The notes under the pieces: generated by a model
The model's database searches: none
Told to the model about the DNA's origin: nothing
What the model saw: the letters and a program-made list of their open reading frames with translations, nothing else
NCBI GenBank assembly: GCA_021155195.1
Contig: JAJNPV010000042.1
Span: 930,001 to 994,000 of the forward strand
Origin: Ohtaekwangia sp.
GTDB taxonomy: Bacteria > Bacteroidota > Bacteroidia > Cytophagales > Cyclobacteriaceae
Direction of reading: 5' to 3'
DNA: 64,000 nucleotides
In this document: piece after piece, positions 8,100 to 17,688 of the stretch
Layout: each line of letters opens with the position of its first letter
How positions within the stretch are numbered: position 1 is the stretch's first letter
Made by a program: the position numbers and the translations under genes

Positions 8100-11000
8100 A
8101 TGGCTGCCGAAACACGTATTAATAAACTTACGTTATTCCTTCTTTTTCTATTTCCGATTGTACTTAATGCGCAGCCCTTTGTCACTACATGGAAGACAGA
8201 TAATGCAGGTTCATCAGCGGGTAATCAAATAACAATACCTACAACGGGTATAGGTTATAATTTTAACATTGTATGGTCTGAGGTTGGCAATCCCACCAAT
8301 ACAGGCTCTTTATCCAATCTAACGGGAACAACTACAATTGATTTTCCTATTCCAGGTATTTATCGTGTTGAAATTGATGGTCAGTTTCCCAGGATTTATT
8401 TTAATGCAGCTAGTTTTTTGCCGGATGGGGACAGCCATAAAATCCTTTCAGTTGAGCAATGGGGTAGCATAGCCTGGACAAGTATGGTAAGTGCCTTTAG
8501 CGGGTGCGTTAATTTAAGAATAAATGCTGTTGATGCGCCCGATCTTTCAGGTGTTACAGATTTAACCCGAATGTTTTATCAGGCTGCCTCAATGAATGAT
8601 AACATCAATCATTGGAATGTAAGTACAATTAACAATATGTCAGGTATTTTCCGCGATGCAGAAACCTTTAACCAACCACTTAATAACTGGGATGTTGGCA
8701 ACGTAACTAACATGAACGAGATGTTCTACTTCGCAGCCATGTTTAATCAGCCCATTGGTAATTGGGATGTTGGTAGTGTTGTTGATATGAGTTTTGTATT
8801 TGGTGGTGCCTATGCTTTTAATCAGGACATTGGTAGTTGGGATGTAAGCAATGTTCAATACATGAATCAGACGTTTGCAGTGGCTAGCAGCTTTAATCAG
8901 GATATTAGTGGATGGGATGTTGGGAATGTAACAAATATGACAGGGCTGTTTAGCAATGCGACTTCCTTTAATCAAGACATTAGCGGATGGAACATTAGCA
9001 GTGTTACTAGTATGGATGCTATGTTTTCTAATGCAAGTGCATTTACAAATGATATTACTGGTTGGGATGTAAGTGGTGTGAACAGCATGAATTATATGTT
9101 TGGTGATTTCACAACATTTAATCAAGATATAAGTGGTTGGGATGTTGGCAATGTAAGCGACATGCGAAGTATGTTTGAGGGTGCGACTACTTTCAATCAG
9201 GATATTGGTGGTTGGGATGTGAGCAATGCGGTTGATATGAACTCTATGTTTTCAAGGGCTATTTCATTTAATCAAAACATAAGCGGTTGGAATGTAGGCA
9301 ATGCTACTGATATGAGAGGCATGTTTTCAGGAGCTACTTCATTTAACCAGGATCTCAGTGGTTGGGATGTTCGAAAGGTTGGGCAGATGTTTAGCATGTT
9401 AAGTAATTCCGGCCTTTCAATAGAGAATTATGATAAATTATTAATTGCGTGGTCTGCGTTACCTTTAAAATCAAATGTTCAGTTTGGCGCAACTGGTTTG
9501 TTGTATTGCACAGGTGAATCGGCAAGAGCTTTTTTAATATCAAGCTTCAATTGGTTCATCACTGATTCCGGTCAGGGTTGTATCGCAGTATTTGAGGTAG
9601 CCGCTGACACTGACATAGTAATTACGAATGGTCAAACTGTACCAGTTGATTTTGGTTCAGGTGCACTAGCGATAGGGAAAACACAAAAATTTACGATAGA
9701 AAATAAACTTGCTGCTCCGGTTAATAATTTAGTGGTTTCCTTTAGCGGCTCGGCATTTAACGCGGTTTCAGTACCAACAACTATTGGTGCAAATGGGTCA
9801 ACAACAATCGATGTGAATTTAAGTGGTTCTACCGTTGGCACATTTACAGAAACACTTTTTATAACGAGTGACAATTTCACAGTACCATTTCAGTTTCCGA
9901 TTACAGGAGTTATTACTTCATCCTCCGAACCGGAGATTGCTGTGTTTGGGGGCGGTTCTTCAGCGGGAGAAAGTATCCTCGATGGCCAGGCTCCAGCTTA
10001 TTATATAGGCTATGAGTTTAGGGGCAATAATACCTCTAACCAAATTACAATTGTCAATAAAGGCTCGGCCCTTCTTACCATTTCAGATATTTCGATTAGC
10101 GGCTCAGCATTTACTATCGGAACTGCTGTTCCCTTTTCGATAGCCGCAGGAAATTCACAAACAATTGTAGTAACATTAGATGGAACAGCAAATGGTTTTT
10201 TTTTAGAGACGCTCTCTATAACATCCAATGACGCAGATGAGGCAGTCTTCAATTTTGAAATTATAGGTGAAATTTACGGTCCTGTAATTGGTGTGTTTGA
10301 TGGGTTGGATTGGTATTCCGATCCTGAAATAGTGAATGGACAGTCAACGTCAATTGACTTTGGCTCTGAAGCCCAAGGTACAGACATTATACGCCCATTC
10401 ACAATAGCCAATTTTGGTCCAATTAATTTAGCGATTTCCTCGGTCAAAATCACAGGTACGGCATTTACCCTAGCGTCAACACCACCAACAAGCATTGCAG
10501 CTGAGGTGGATGGAATAATTAGTGAAGAGAGATTTGATTTGATTTTAAGTGGTTCAAATCCTGGTTCTTTCACCGAAACGGTTACCATCATCAATGATGA
10601 CGACACCAATTCGGTTTTTCAATTTACAATATCAGGTGTAATAACGGGTGGGGTTTGCGTCAATCCTCCAACCTCCTCCATTGGAAGTATTTCAGATACC
10701 TGTGAGAGTAATCCCATCGCCCTTTCCGGTAGTATTGGTGGTGCAGCCACATCTTCAAACTGGACTACTGGTGGTGATGGTATATTAAGTGATGCTACAA
10801 GTCTCGCATCTACCTACACAGCTGGTATTTCAGACATTACAAATGGGATTGTAACATTAACATTAACAACCAATGACCCGGATGGGGCAGGGGCTTGTGT
10901 TAGTGCAAGTGCTTCGGTTATGGTAAACATTAGTAAAGCGGCAACAGTTAATGTTGGTTCTGATTTAACTATTTGCCCAACAGATGCAGTGAATTTAAAT

Positions 11001-12065
11001 GCCATTGTAGGAGGTTCTGCTAACAATCTTTTATGGACAACTTCAGGAACTGGTGCTTTTTCAGATAATACGGCAGCAAGTTCAATCTACACCCCTGATG
11101 TTAATGATGGTAATTCAGGAAGTGTTACGTTAACACTAACAGCCGATGCCAATGGGGTTTGTCCACAAGTTTCAGATATGTTGACGGTTACAATTTCTCA
11201 ACCAATTAGTGCAGCTAGTTTATCTCAAGATGTAAATGTTCAGGAACAATTTATTACCGATGTAATTACTAATTCATCCGTTAATGCAGCGGATGTAATC
11301 ACGGTTTCAATACTACAAAATGGATTGAAAGGTACTGCAAGTGTAAATGCAGATAAAACAATAGGGTATGTTGCAAACGTGGGCACTGTTGGAACTGATT
11401 CATTTGAATATCGAATTTGCAATCAATGCAATTTGTGCAGCGATGGTTTAATAACTATTAATATTGCAAATTCACCACCTGTAATTTCGCAACCATCAAC
11501 CCCAATTGGTACCGTAGTTGGGAATATAATTTCCATACCTTTTGCTTCCTTAATTTCTGACTTGAATGATAATATTGATCCAAGTTCAATACAAATTATT
11601 CAGGGACCAACCAGTAACGCGTTTGCATCCTTTGATAATGGTTTTAATTTATCGTTGGATTATTCAACTGTTTCATTTGTAGGTACAGATGAAATTACAA
11701 TACGTGTTTGCGATTTATTAAATGCTTGCTCACAAATTACTATTCAGGTAAAGGTTGATGGTGAAATAGCGGCTTACAATGGACTATCTCCAAATGGCGA
11801 TGGGAAGAATGATTTTTTCTTGATAGCAAATATTCAGTTTCTTGGGCCAGACAATAAAGTGGAAATTTTTAATCGGTGGGGCGATAAAGTGTTTGAGATG
11901 GATGGTTATGATAATAATTCTAAAAGGTTTGAAGGCAACCAAAGCAATGGAAAAGAGCTTCCAAGTGGCGTATATTTTTACAAAGTCAATTACAGTAAAG
12001 TGATTGTACTTCCCGGTGATTCACCCGAAGGTGAAATGACCGGCTATTTAACCATCAAACGGTAG
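8100..12065 (+). CDS. BspA-like repeat surface protein with type IX sorting domain
   Basis: Secreted protein of 1321 residues, predicted to be exported by Sec and then by the type IX system. Order: signal peptide (about 1-25, ending LNAQP); eleven 25-residue DUF285/BspA-type repeats of the form FNQDISGWDVGNVTNM (about 165-439); three choice-of-anchor D-like beta domains (about 500-850); two PKD/SprB-like modules starting at CVNPPTSSIG (near 852); an Ig-like region; and a C-terminal T9SS type B domain with YNGLSPNGDGKNDFF and a final GYLTIKR. BspA-type proteins bind host or matrix proteins elsewhere; here adhesion is inference. Confidence 0.93.
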   Translation: MAAETRINKLTLFLLFLFPIVLNAQPFVTTWKTDNAGSSAGNQITIPTTGIGYNFNIVWSEVGNPTNTGSLSNLTGTTTIDFPIPGIYRVEIDGQFPRIYFNAASFLPDGDSHKILSVEQWGSIAWTSMVSAFSGCVNLRINAVDAPDLSGVTDLTRMFYQAASMNDNINHWNVSTINNMSGIFRDAETFNQPLNNWDVGNVTNMNEMFYFAAMFNQPIGNWDVGSVVDMSFVFGGAYAFNQDIGSWDVSNVQYMNQTFAVASSFNQDISGWDVGNVTNMTGLFSNATSFNQDISGWNISSVTSMDAMFSNASAFTNDITGWDVSGVNSMNYMFGDFTTFNQDISGWDVGNVSDMRSMFEGATTFNQDIGGWDVSNAVDMNSMFSRAISFNQNISGWNVGNATDMRGMFSGATSFNQDLSGWDVRKVGQMFSMLSNSGLSIENYDKLLIAWSALPLKSNVQFGATGLLYCTGESARAFLISSFNWFITDSGQGCIAVFEVAADTDIVITNGQTVPVDFGSGALAIGKTQKFTIENKLAAPVNNLVVSFSGSAFNAVSVPTTIGANGSTTIDVNLSGSTVGTFTETLFITSDNFTVPFQFPITGVITSSSEPEIAVFGGGSSAGESILDGQAPAYYIGYEFRGNNTSNQITIVNKGSALLTISDISISGSAFTIGTAVPFSIAAGNSQTIVVTLDGTANGFFLETLSITSNDADEAVFNFEIIGEIYGPVIGVFDGLDWYSDPEIVNGQSTSIDFGSEAQGTDIIRPFTIANFGPINLAISSVKITGTAFTLASTPPTSIAAEVDGIISEERFDLILSGSNPGSFTETVTIINDDDTNSVFQFTISGVITGGVCVNPPTSSIGSISDTCESNPIALSGSIGGAATSSNWTTGGDGILSDATSLASTYTAGISDITNGIVTLTLTTNDPDGAGACVSASASVMVNISKAATVNVGSDLTICPTDAVNLNAIVGGSANNLLWTTSGTGAFSDNTAASSIYTPDVNDGNSGSVTLTLTADANGVCPQVSDMLTVTISQPISAASLSQDVNVQEQFITDVITNSSVNAADVITVSILQNGLKGTASVNADKTIGYVANVGTVGTDSFEYRICNQCNLCSDGLITINIANSPPVISQPSTPIGTVVGNIISIPFASLISDLNDNIDPSSIQIIQGPTSNAFASFDNGFNLSLDYSTVSFVGTDEITIRVCDLLNACSQITIQVKVDGEIAAYNGLSPNGDGKNDFFLIANIQFLGPDNKVEIFNRWGDKVFEMDGYDNNSKRFEGNQSNGKELPSGVYFYKVNYSKVIVLPGDSPEGEMTGYLTIKR
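8592..9416 (+). repeat. Eleven tandem 75-bp units coding DUF285 repeats
   Basis: In-frame 25-codon units with consensus F-N-Q-D-I-S-G-W-D-V then N-M and F. Units differ at silent and some coding positions, so they are not recent copies. A partial unit (LSGVTDLTRMFYQAAS) precedes the first full one. Confidence 0.9.
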
Positions 12066-12144
12066 GCAAGGCAGTTTCCCTCAATGTCGCAAGCGGCCTC
12101 TTTAATTGTCGCTTTACACCAGCCCTTCCTTGTCATTATCTATT

Positions 12145-12152
12145 TATCTTTG
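12145..12152 (+). promoter_or_regulatory. -7 promoter element of the DUF1801 operon
   Basis: TATCTTTG is an exact TAnnTTTG match 39 bp before the start of the first gene. No well-spaced TTG was seen upstream. Confidence 0.5.
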
Positions 12153-12191
12153 ACTTAAAGATGAATGCACGGATCGTAATAAATTATCATT

Positions 12192-12596
12192 ATGCAAACG
12201 GGAGACTATAAAACAATAGCGCAATATATTGCCTTGTTTCCAAAGGATGTTCAGGCAATGCTGAAGGAAGTAAAAATGACCATCGCGAAAGCGGCCCCAA
12301 ATGCGGTTGAAACAATTAACTATGCCATTCCAACCTTTAAGTTGAATGGCAAAAATCTTGTGCATTTTGCCGGATACAAATCACACATTGGTTTTTATCC
12401 GGGTAGCAAAGCAGTAGAGGTTTTTGCGGGAGAACTAGTAAAGTATAAAACAGCTAAAGGTTCCATTCAATTTCCAATTGAAAGCAAAATTCCACTGTCG
12501 TTAATCACCAAAATCGTAAAGTATAGGGTGGAAGTAGAGAACAAGAGATTATCTATACCTAAGGCAAAAAAAGTAAAATCAGCAAGCAAGAAATAA
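12192..12596 (+). CDS. DUF1801 family protein
   Basis: Small cytoplasmic protein of 134 residues. The pattern MLKEVKMTIAKAAPNAVETI, then INYAIPTFKLNGK and HIGFYPG is characteristic of DUF1801, a frataxin-like fold family sometimes called iron chaperone-like; the true role is unknown. The C-terminus is a lysine-rich tail (KKVKSASKK). It is the first gene of a three-gene unit, one base from the next gene, and has an exact -7 promoter motif upstream. Confidence 0.88.
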   Translation: MQTGDYKTIAQYIALFPKDVQAMLKEVKMTIAKAAPNAVETINYAIPTFKLNGKNLVHFAGYKSHIGFYPGSKAVEVFAGELVKYKTAKGSIQFPIESKIPLSLITKIVKYRVEVENKRLSIPKAKKVKSASKK

Positions 12597-12597
12597 T

Positions 12598-13023
12598 ATG
12601 GAAACCACAGACAGAACTGTCATTACGGTAGAAACAACCATTCAATCTTCTATTGAAAAGGTGTGGGAGTGTTGGTCAGATCCGAAGCACATAATTCAGT
12701 GGAACAATGCATCACCGGATTGGCACACACCCAAAGCAGAAAACGACTTAAAAGTTAATGGAACGTTTACCTATACTATGGCTGCACGCGATGGAAGTAT
12801 GAGTTTTGATTTTGCCGGAGTGTATACAAAAGTAGAGAAGTTCAAAACAATAGATTACACCATGGGCGATGGAAGAAAAGCTAAAAATAGTTTTCAACCT
12901 TCCGGCAGTCAGGTGACGGTAACTACAATGTTTGAAGCAGAAAAAGAGAACCCTATCGAGATGCAAAAGGGAGGCTGGCAGGCAATACTTGATAATTTCA
13001 AGAAGTATGTTGAAAGCAATTAA
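12598..13023 (+). CDS. SRPBCC / AHSA1-type protein
   Basis: START-like hydrophobic-pocket protein of 141 residues. It has the family pattern VETTIQSSIEKVWECWSDP, then IIQWNNASPDWHTP and the C-terminal KGGWQAILDNFKKYVE. Such proteins are related to activator of Hsp90 ATPase 1 and polyketide cyclases, but most are of unknown ligand. The start codon follows the DUF1801 stop by one base, so the pair is translationally coupled. A VOC protein follows; this trio is common in Bacteroidota and may act on small hydrophobic compounds, which is inference. Confidence 0.88.
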   Translation: METTDRTVITVETTIQSSIEKVWECWSDPKHIIQWNNASPDWHTPKAENDLKVNGTFTYTMAARDGSMSFDFAGVYTKVEKFKTIDYTMGDGRKAKNSFQPSGSQVTVTTMFEAEKENPIEMQKGGWQAILDNFKKYVESN

Positions 13024-13047
13024 TCCGTTTGGTAGAATAAATAATAT

Positions 13048-13515
13048 ATGGCAGCCATTACTCCGAAAATAACCCCGTTCCTTTGGTTTGATAATCAAGT
13101 AGAAGAAGCTATTAATTTTTATTGTTCAATTTTCAAGGATTCTAAAGTCCTAAGTAAAATACCAGGACCTAACGGCACCATCATGGGTGCAACCTTTCAG
13201 TTGGCTGGACAAACTCTTCAGGCTCTAAACGGTGGGCCTCAATTTAAATTTACAGAGGCAATCTCTTTATTTGTTAGCTGTGAGACTCAATCTGAAATTG
13301 ATGAGCTATGGACAAAGCTTACTGCGGGTGGTCAGGAATCGCGGTGTGGATGGCTTAAAGATAAATATGGTTTGTCGTGGCAGATTGTCCCACCCATTTT
13401 GGGGCAATTGCTAAGTGATAGAGATCGCACAAAGGCTAATAGTGTAATGAATGCTATGCTTAAGATGAATAAGCTTGATATAGCAGTTTTGAAGGCAGCC
13501 TATAACAACGCGTAA
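13048..13515 (+). CDS. VOC-family (PhnB-like) protein
   Basis: Vicinal-oxygen-chelate fold protein of 155 residues. It begins ITPFLWFDNQVEEAINFY and has LQALNGGPQFKFTEAISL and CGWLKDKYGLSWQIVP, the pattern annotated as 3-demethylubiquinone-9 3-methyltransferase-like or PhnB. The methyltransferase name is probably wrong, since the domain lacks an AdoMet fold. Last gene of the DUF1801 unit; its stop codon abuts that of dapA on the other strand, leaving no room for a terminator between them. Confidence 0.87.
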   Translation: MAAITPKITPFLWFDNQVEEAINFYCSIFKDSKVLSKIPGPNGTIMGATFQLAGQTLQALNGGPQFKFTEAISLFVSCETQSEIDELWTKLTAGGQESRCGWLKDKYGLSWQIVPPILGQLLSDRDRTKANSVMNAMLKMNKLDIAVLKAAYNNA

Positions 13516-14388
13516 CTATTTAAAGCTTTTTGAATAAAGAGTGATCTTCTTTTTAAGGTTAGAAGAAGCTTCCATCAGGGGCATGCGCACAAAGGGATCA
13601 CAAATCCCTTTCAAACTCAGTAAGTATTTTACACCAACTGGGTTTCCTTCTTCGTACATAGGTGCGTTAATGTCTAGCAGTGTAAAGTGCTCGGCTTGAG
13701 CATTTAATAACTTTCCTGCCAGAAAGTTCTCTTTTACTTTCAAAAACACTTTGGGTAGCGCGTTTGCAAGCACTGAGATTACACCAAAGCCTCCAATTGA
13801 ATAGATTGGAAGCGTAAGCAAATCATCACCAGAGATCAACATAAAATCTGCTGGCTTCTCTTTAGCGATTTTCATGCATTGCTCCAGATTCCCGGAGGCT
13901 TCTTTTATTCCAACAATATTTTTAATGTTTGCTAAACGAAGTGTTGTTTCTGCAGTCAGGTTTGAAGCGGTGCGACCTGGAACATTATAAAGAATTACAG
14001 GAAGCTGCGATGCCTTTGCTACGGCTTTAAAATGTTGATAGATTCCTTCCTGCGAAGGCTTGTTGTAATAAGGACTTACTGAAAGTAGTGCATCAACGCC
14101 TTTCAAATCGGTAGACTTTATTTCATCAATAACCTGCTGCGTATTGTTACCCCCAATGCCATAAACGATGGGTAATTTTTTACGATTGTTTGCCAGCACA
14201 AACGCAAGCACTGATTTTTTTTCTTCTTTGCTTAATGTTGCTGATTCACCCGTGGTTCCCATCACCACGTAATAGTCGACACCAGTAGCGGTATAATTCA
14301 ATAATCGTTTCAAGGCCTTGAAGTCGATTTCTTTTTTGTCGTTCATGGGTGTAACTAAGGCGACACCGGTACCATACAAACTTTTCAT
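13516..14388 (-). CDS. dapA: 4-hydroxy-tetrahydrodipicolinate synthase
   Basis: Condenses pyruvate with aspartate semialdehyde in the lysine and diaminopimelate pathway. The 290-residue TIM barrel shows GTGVALVTPM at the N-terminus, TTGESATLSKEE, the SVSPYYNKP tyrosine segment, YNVPGRT and the Schiff-base lysine in VGIKEASG. Length and motifs are those of an active DapA. The next gene upstream (DUF6913) ends one base before its start. dapD of the same pathway lies 11 kb away at 25928. Confidence 0.96.
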   Translation of the reverse strand: MKSLYGTGVALVTPMNDKKEIDFKALKRLLNYTATGVDYYVVMGTTGESATLSKEEKKSVLAFVLANNRKKLPIVYGIGGNNTQQVIDEIKSTDLKGVDALLSVSPYYNKPSQEGIYQHFKAVAKASQLPVILYNVPGRTASNLTAETTLRLANIKNIVGIKEASGNLEQCMKIAKEKPADFMLISGDDLLTLPIYSIGGFGVISVLANALPKVFLKVKENFLAGKLLNAQAEHFTLLDINAPMYEEGNPVGVKYLLSLKGICDPFVRMPLMEASSNLKKKITLYSKSFK

Positions 14389-14389
14389 G

Positions 14390-14890
14390 TTACCTTAATT
14401 GACTGGTATAACTATACATGGTTTCAATTAACCCCTTGTTAGTTCCTTTTTGTTCGATCATTAATTCAAAATACTCACGCTCACTATTATTAAATCTACC
14501 AATTCGGCATTGAGCTTTGCAACGAGCCAGCAAGTTTAGTAATAATGGATTCGATTCCCTATCCAGATAAAACAAATAATCAAATGCTGTGTCTATAAAT
14601 TTATTGGCTACACTCGATTCAAGTGTTCCCCAAAAATTCAATTCCTGAATGGTGAAAAAATCAAACTTGAATTCATAGTTTTCTTTTTTCTCCGGCAGAT
14701 ATTCCAAAACGGTAACTTTCTTTCCATCTTTCTCCAGCAGGTGAATGAAATCTTTCACATCCTGATGTTTCTGCTTATCCTCTACGCTAAACACAATGCC
14801 CACCGTGGATGCCTGTTTGTAGGGCTTACTACCACGTTCCGTTTTGTTATTTTTTAGCGCGGTCTTAGTGCGCATTTTCAGGAAATTCAT
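14390..14890 (-). CDS. DUF6913-type protein beside dapA
   Basis: Cytoplasmic protein of 166 residues with a basic N-terminus, a central VGIVFSVEDKQKHQDVKDF segment and DYLFYLDRESNPLLLNLLA near residue 107. I recognise it as the DUF6913 family, which commonly neighbours dapA in Bacteroidota; function unknown. The start at 14890 (MNFLKMRTK) is preferred over 14899 because it is the family N-terminus as I recall it. It is coupled to dapA with a 1-bp gap, which suggests a shared regulatory unit rather than a proven metabolic link. Confidence 0.7.
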   Translation of the reverse strand: MNFLKMRTKTALKNNKTERGSKPYKQASTVGIVFSVEDKQKHQDVKDFIHLLEKDGKKVTVLEYLPEKKENYEFKFDFFTIQELNFWGTLESSVANKFIDTAFDYLFYLDRESNPLLLNLLARCKAQCRIGRFNNSEREYFELMIEQKGTNKGLIETMYSYTSQLR

Positions 14891-14955
14891 TTTAAACATG
14901 ACCGAAAGCTAATAAAGTAGTATCAAAGTATCAGGTAAATTATTCAATTGACATT

Positions 14956-16968
14956 TCATTTTCCAAGCATAGCATCAAACTCCTGCTCGGAGATTATTTT
15001 AACCTCAAGCTTTTCTGCTTTCTCGCGTTTGGCTGGTCCCATGTTTTCACCGGCTAAAAGAAAGTCTAACTTCCCTGAAATAGAGGAGAGCACCCGTCCG
15101 CCATTGGCGATAATAATGTCTTTCAATTGATCGCGTTCGTACTTTTCAAATACCCCCGAAATCACAAAAGACTTATCACCTAGCAGGTTGCTCAACTTCT
15201 CTGCTTCTCTTTGTGTGGATTCAAACTGAAGTCCGGCTTGGGCAAGGCGTTTTATTTCAACCAGATTGTCAGCGTCTTTGAAATAAGCAACAACACTTTG
15301 CGCTATTTTTTCACCCACTTCTGGTGCCTCTAGCAATTGTTCATAGGTAGCCCGGCTAAGGTTATCCATCGTTTTAAAATGCTTTGCCAATTTCTCGGCT
15401 ACTGTTTTTCCAACGAATCGGATTCCAATTCCAAATAAAACACTTTCGAAGGGTTGATTTTTAGATTGAGAAATTCCATCAAGGATATTCTGGGCCGATT
15501 TCTCTTTTACCTTCTCCAACTTAAGAAGGTGCTCTTTGGTTAAGTAATATAAATCGGCAGGCGACTTTACAAAACCCAACTCGTATAACTGACGAATGGT
15601 TTGCTCACCAATCGAATCAATATCCATTGCTTTGCGCTGAATGAAATGTTCAATTTTTCCCTTTATCTGTGGTGGACATCCTTTTTCATTCGGACAATAA
15701 TGATTGGCTTCACCTTCTTTACGGATTAATTCAGTTTTGCACTCGGGGCACCTGGTGATGTACTTAACGGCTTTGTTGCTGGCATCCCGCATTTCCAATA
15801 CCACTCCGGTAACTTTAGGAATAATCTCACCGCCTTTTTCTACAAAAACATAATCGCCAATGCGTAAGTCCAATCGTGCAATTTCATTTGCATTATGTAA
15901 GGATGCACGCTTAACGGTTGTGCCAGCCAGTAGAATGGGTTCTAACTCTGCCACAGGTGTAACTGATCCTGTGCGACCTACCTGATACGTAATTCCATTT
16001 AACCGTGTACTGATGCTTTCGGCTTTGTATTTATAAGAGATTGCCCAACGTGGACTTTTTGCTGTGAATCCTAACTGAGATTGTTGTTCAAGACTGTTTA
16101 CCTTAATAACAACTCCATCGGTATCTAACGGAAGTTCTAGTCTTTTCTTTTCCCATTGAGAAATATAAGCAAGCACTTCGTCAATAGTTTTACATTGCTT
16201 GTAGGTTTGCGAAACTTTAAATCCCCACGATTCTAATTTATGGATTGATTCAGCGTGTGTACTTACTTGATTGTCGGCACCTAATAGATAATAAACATAG
16301 CAATCTAGTTTCCTTCGTGCTACTTCAGTGGAGTCTTGCATTTTAACCGTGCCCGAAGCGGTATTGCGGGCATTGGCATACGTTTCCTCCCCAATATCCT
16401 CACGATCTTTATTGAGTTGTTTAAATACATCTTTGGAAAGGAACACCTCACCCCGTACTTCAAATCGTGCCGGTAGATTTTTCGCATTTATTCGAAGGGG
16501 TAGACTTCTTATCGTTTTGATGTTTGTGGTTACATCATCGCCCCGTACACCATCACCTCGTGTAACCGCCTTTACCAGTAATCCATTTTCATAGATCAAG
16601 CTAATAGAAACCCCATCAAATTTCAGTTCACAAAAATATTCATACGGATCGCCATCCAATCCTTTTGCCACACGACTATCAAAATCTTTCAATTCTTCGG
16701 AAGAATACGTATTCCCTAAAGAGAGCATAGGGTATTGATGAACTACCGTAGCAAACTCTTTTGTTATAGTTCCCCCAACCCGTTGAGTAGGGGAGTCTGG
16801 TAGTCTAAGTTCAGGAAATTCATTTTCTAACTTACCCAGTTGTTCAAGCAGTTGGTCAAATTCAAAATCGGAGATTTCTGATTTGCTTTTTACGTAGTAG
16901 AGATCGGTATGATAGTTAATCTCATCCGTTAGTTTTTGAATTTGTTTTTTAGCTTTTGAGGCAGTCAT
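14956..16968 (-). CDS. ligA: NAD-dependent DNA ligase
   Basis: Seals nicks in DNA during replication and repair with NAD as cofactor. The 670-residue protein shows the Ia domain (LTDEINYHTDLYYVKSKSEI), the adenylation motif CELKFDGVSIS near residue 111 with the nucleotidyl lysine, the OB-fold segment YQVGRTGSVTPVAELEP, a four-cysteine zinc site (CPEC and CPNEKGC), helix-hairpin-helix repeats and a C-terminal BRCT domain. Complete and canonical. It is separated from rsmE by 18 bp on the same strand. Confidence 0.97.
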   Translation of the reverse strand: MTASKAKKQIQKLTDEINYHTDLYYVKSKSEISDFEFDQLLEQLGKLENEFPELRLPDSPTQRVGGTITKEFATVVHQYPMLSLGNTYSSEELKDFDSRVAKGLDGDPYEYFCELKFDGVSISLIYENGLLVKAVTRGDGVRGDDVTTNIKTIRSLPLRINAKNLPARFEVRGEVFLSKDVFKQLNKDREDIGEETYANARNTASGTVKMQDSTEVARRKLDCYVYYLLGADNQVSTHAESIHKLESWGFKVSQTYKQCKTIDEVLAYISQWEKKRLELPLDTDGVVIKVNSLEQQSQLGFTAKSPRWAISYKYKAESISTRLNGITYQVGRTGSVTPVAELEPILLAGTTVKRASLHNANEIARLDLRIGDYVFVEKGGEIIPKVTGVVLEMRDASNKAVKYITRCPECKTELIRKEGEANHYCPNEKGCPPQIKGKIEHFIQRKAMDIDSIGEQTIRQLYELGFVKSPADLYYLTKEHLLKLEKVKEKSAQNILDGISQSKNQPFESVLFGIGIRFVGKTVAEKLAKHFKTMDNLSRATYEQLLEAPEVGEKIAQSVVAYFKDADNLVEIKRLAQAGLQFESTQREAEKLSNLLGDKSFVISGVFEKYERDQLKDIIIANGGRVLSSISGKLDFLLAGENMGPAKREKAEKLEVKIISEQEFDAMLGK

Positions 16969-16986
16969 AGCGTTTGAAAAATTCGG

Positions 16987-17682
16987 CTACAAATTAATCA
17001 AATTAAGTGTGTGGCATGCAGCCAGGGCGGCTGTTTCTGTGCGCAAGCGATTGGTGCCAAGGCTTACTTTTTTAAAGTCATGTTGAATGGCCTGCTCAAG
17101 TTCTTCTTTTTGAAGATCACCTTCAGGCCCAATTAATACAAGATACTTCTGGTTTGGCGTTGCTATCGATTTTAGTTGATCAGGATTTTGACTGTCTACA
17201 TAACAGATAAATTTTTGATCCGCAGGAAGTGAAAGTATTTCCGAATATGGTTTTATCTCAGAACAAGCAGGTAGCCATGATTGTCCGGATTGCTTCATGG
17301 CACTGACTATAATTTTTTGAATTCGCTCGAGGTTAACCGTTTTACGTTCTGAATTTTTACAGCACATGAAATGAATCTGCTCAATGCCAAGTTCTACGGC
17401 TTTTTCAACAAACCATTCAGTACGATCAATGTTTTTTGTTGGCGCAATGGCAATTGAAATGGAGAAGGATCGGGCAGGGGAAACTCTTTTATCAGTGATT
17501 GTAAAGCCACAAGCCCTTGAATCAGCAAGTTCAATAATGGCCTCATAGAATGATCCTTGACCATCTGTTATAAACAACCGATCACCAACCCTCATACGCA
17601 GCACTTTTACAGCATGGCGTGATTCATCTTCATTGAGATGATGAATTCCTTTCGGGATGTCGGGTTGAAAAAAAAGGTTCAA
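16987..17682 (-). CDS. rsmE: 16S rRNA m3U1498 methyltransferase
   Basis: SPOUT-class enzyme that methylates N3 of U1498 in the ribosomal decoding region. The 231-residue protein has the N-terminal PUA-like part (HLNEDESRHAVKVLRMRVGD) and the knotted AdoMet site LIGPEGDLQKEELEQA followed by SLGTNRLRTETAAL. Both motifs are diagnostic. It sits between ligA and the acyl-CoA-binding protein gene, 6 bp downstream of the latter's stop, all on the minus strand. Confidence 0.95.
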   Translation of the reverse strand: MNLFFQPDIPKGIHHLNEDESRHAVKVLRMRVGDRLFITDGQGSFYEAIIELADSRACGFTITDKRVSPARSFSISIAIAPTKNIDRTEWFVEKAVELGIEQIHFMCCKNSERKTVNLERIQKIIVSAMKQSGQSWLPACSEIKPYSEILSLPADQKFICYVDSQNPDQLKSIATPNQKYLVLIGPEGDLQKEELEQAIQHDFKKVSLGTNRLRTETAALAACHTLNLINL

Positions 17683-17688
17683 AATAGA

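Noticed and set aside
8640..9125. Long minus-strand open frame opposite the BspA-like repeats
   Set aside because: It is the antisense shadow of the in-frame 75-bp repeats; the product has no family features.
8592..9416. Regular 75-bp spacing as a possible CRISPR array
   Set aside because: Units are diverged, contiguous and in frame with a protein repeat; there are no identical repeats with unique spacers and no cas genes.
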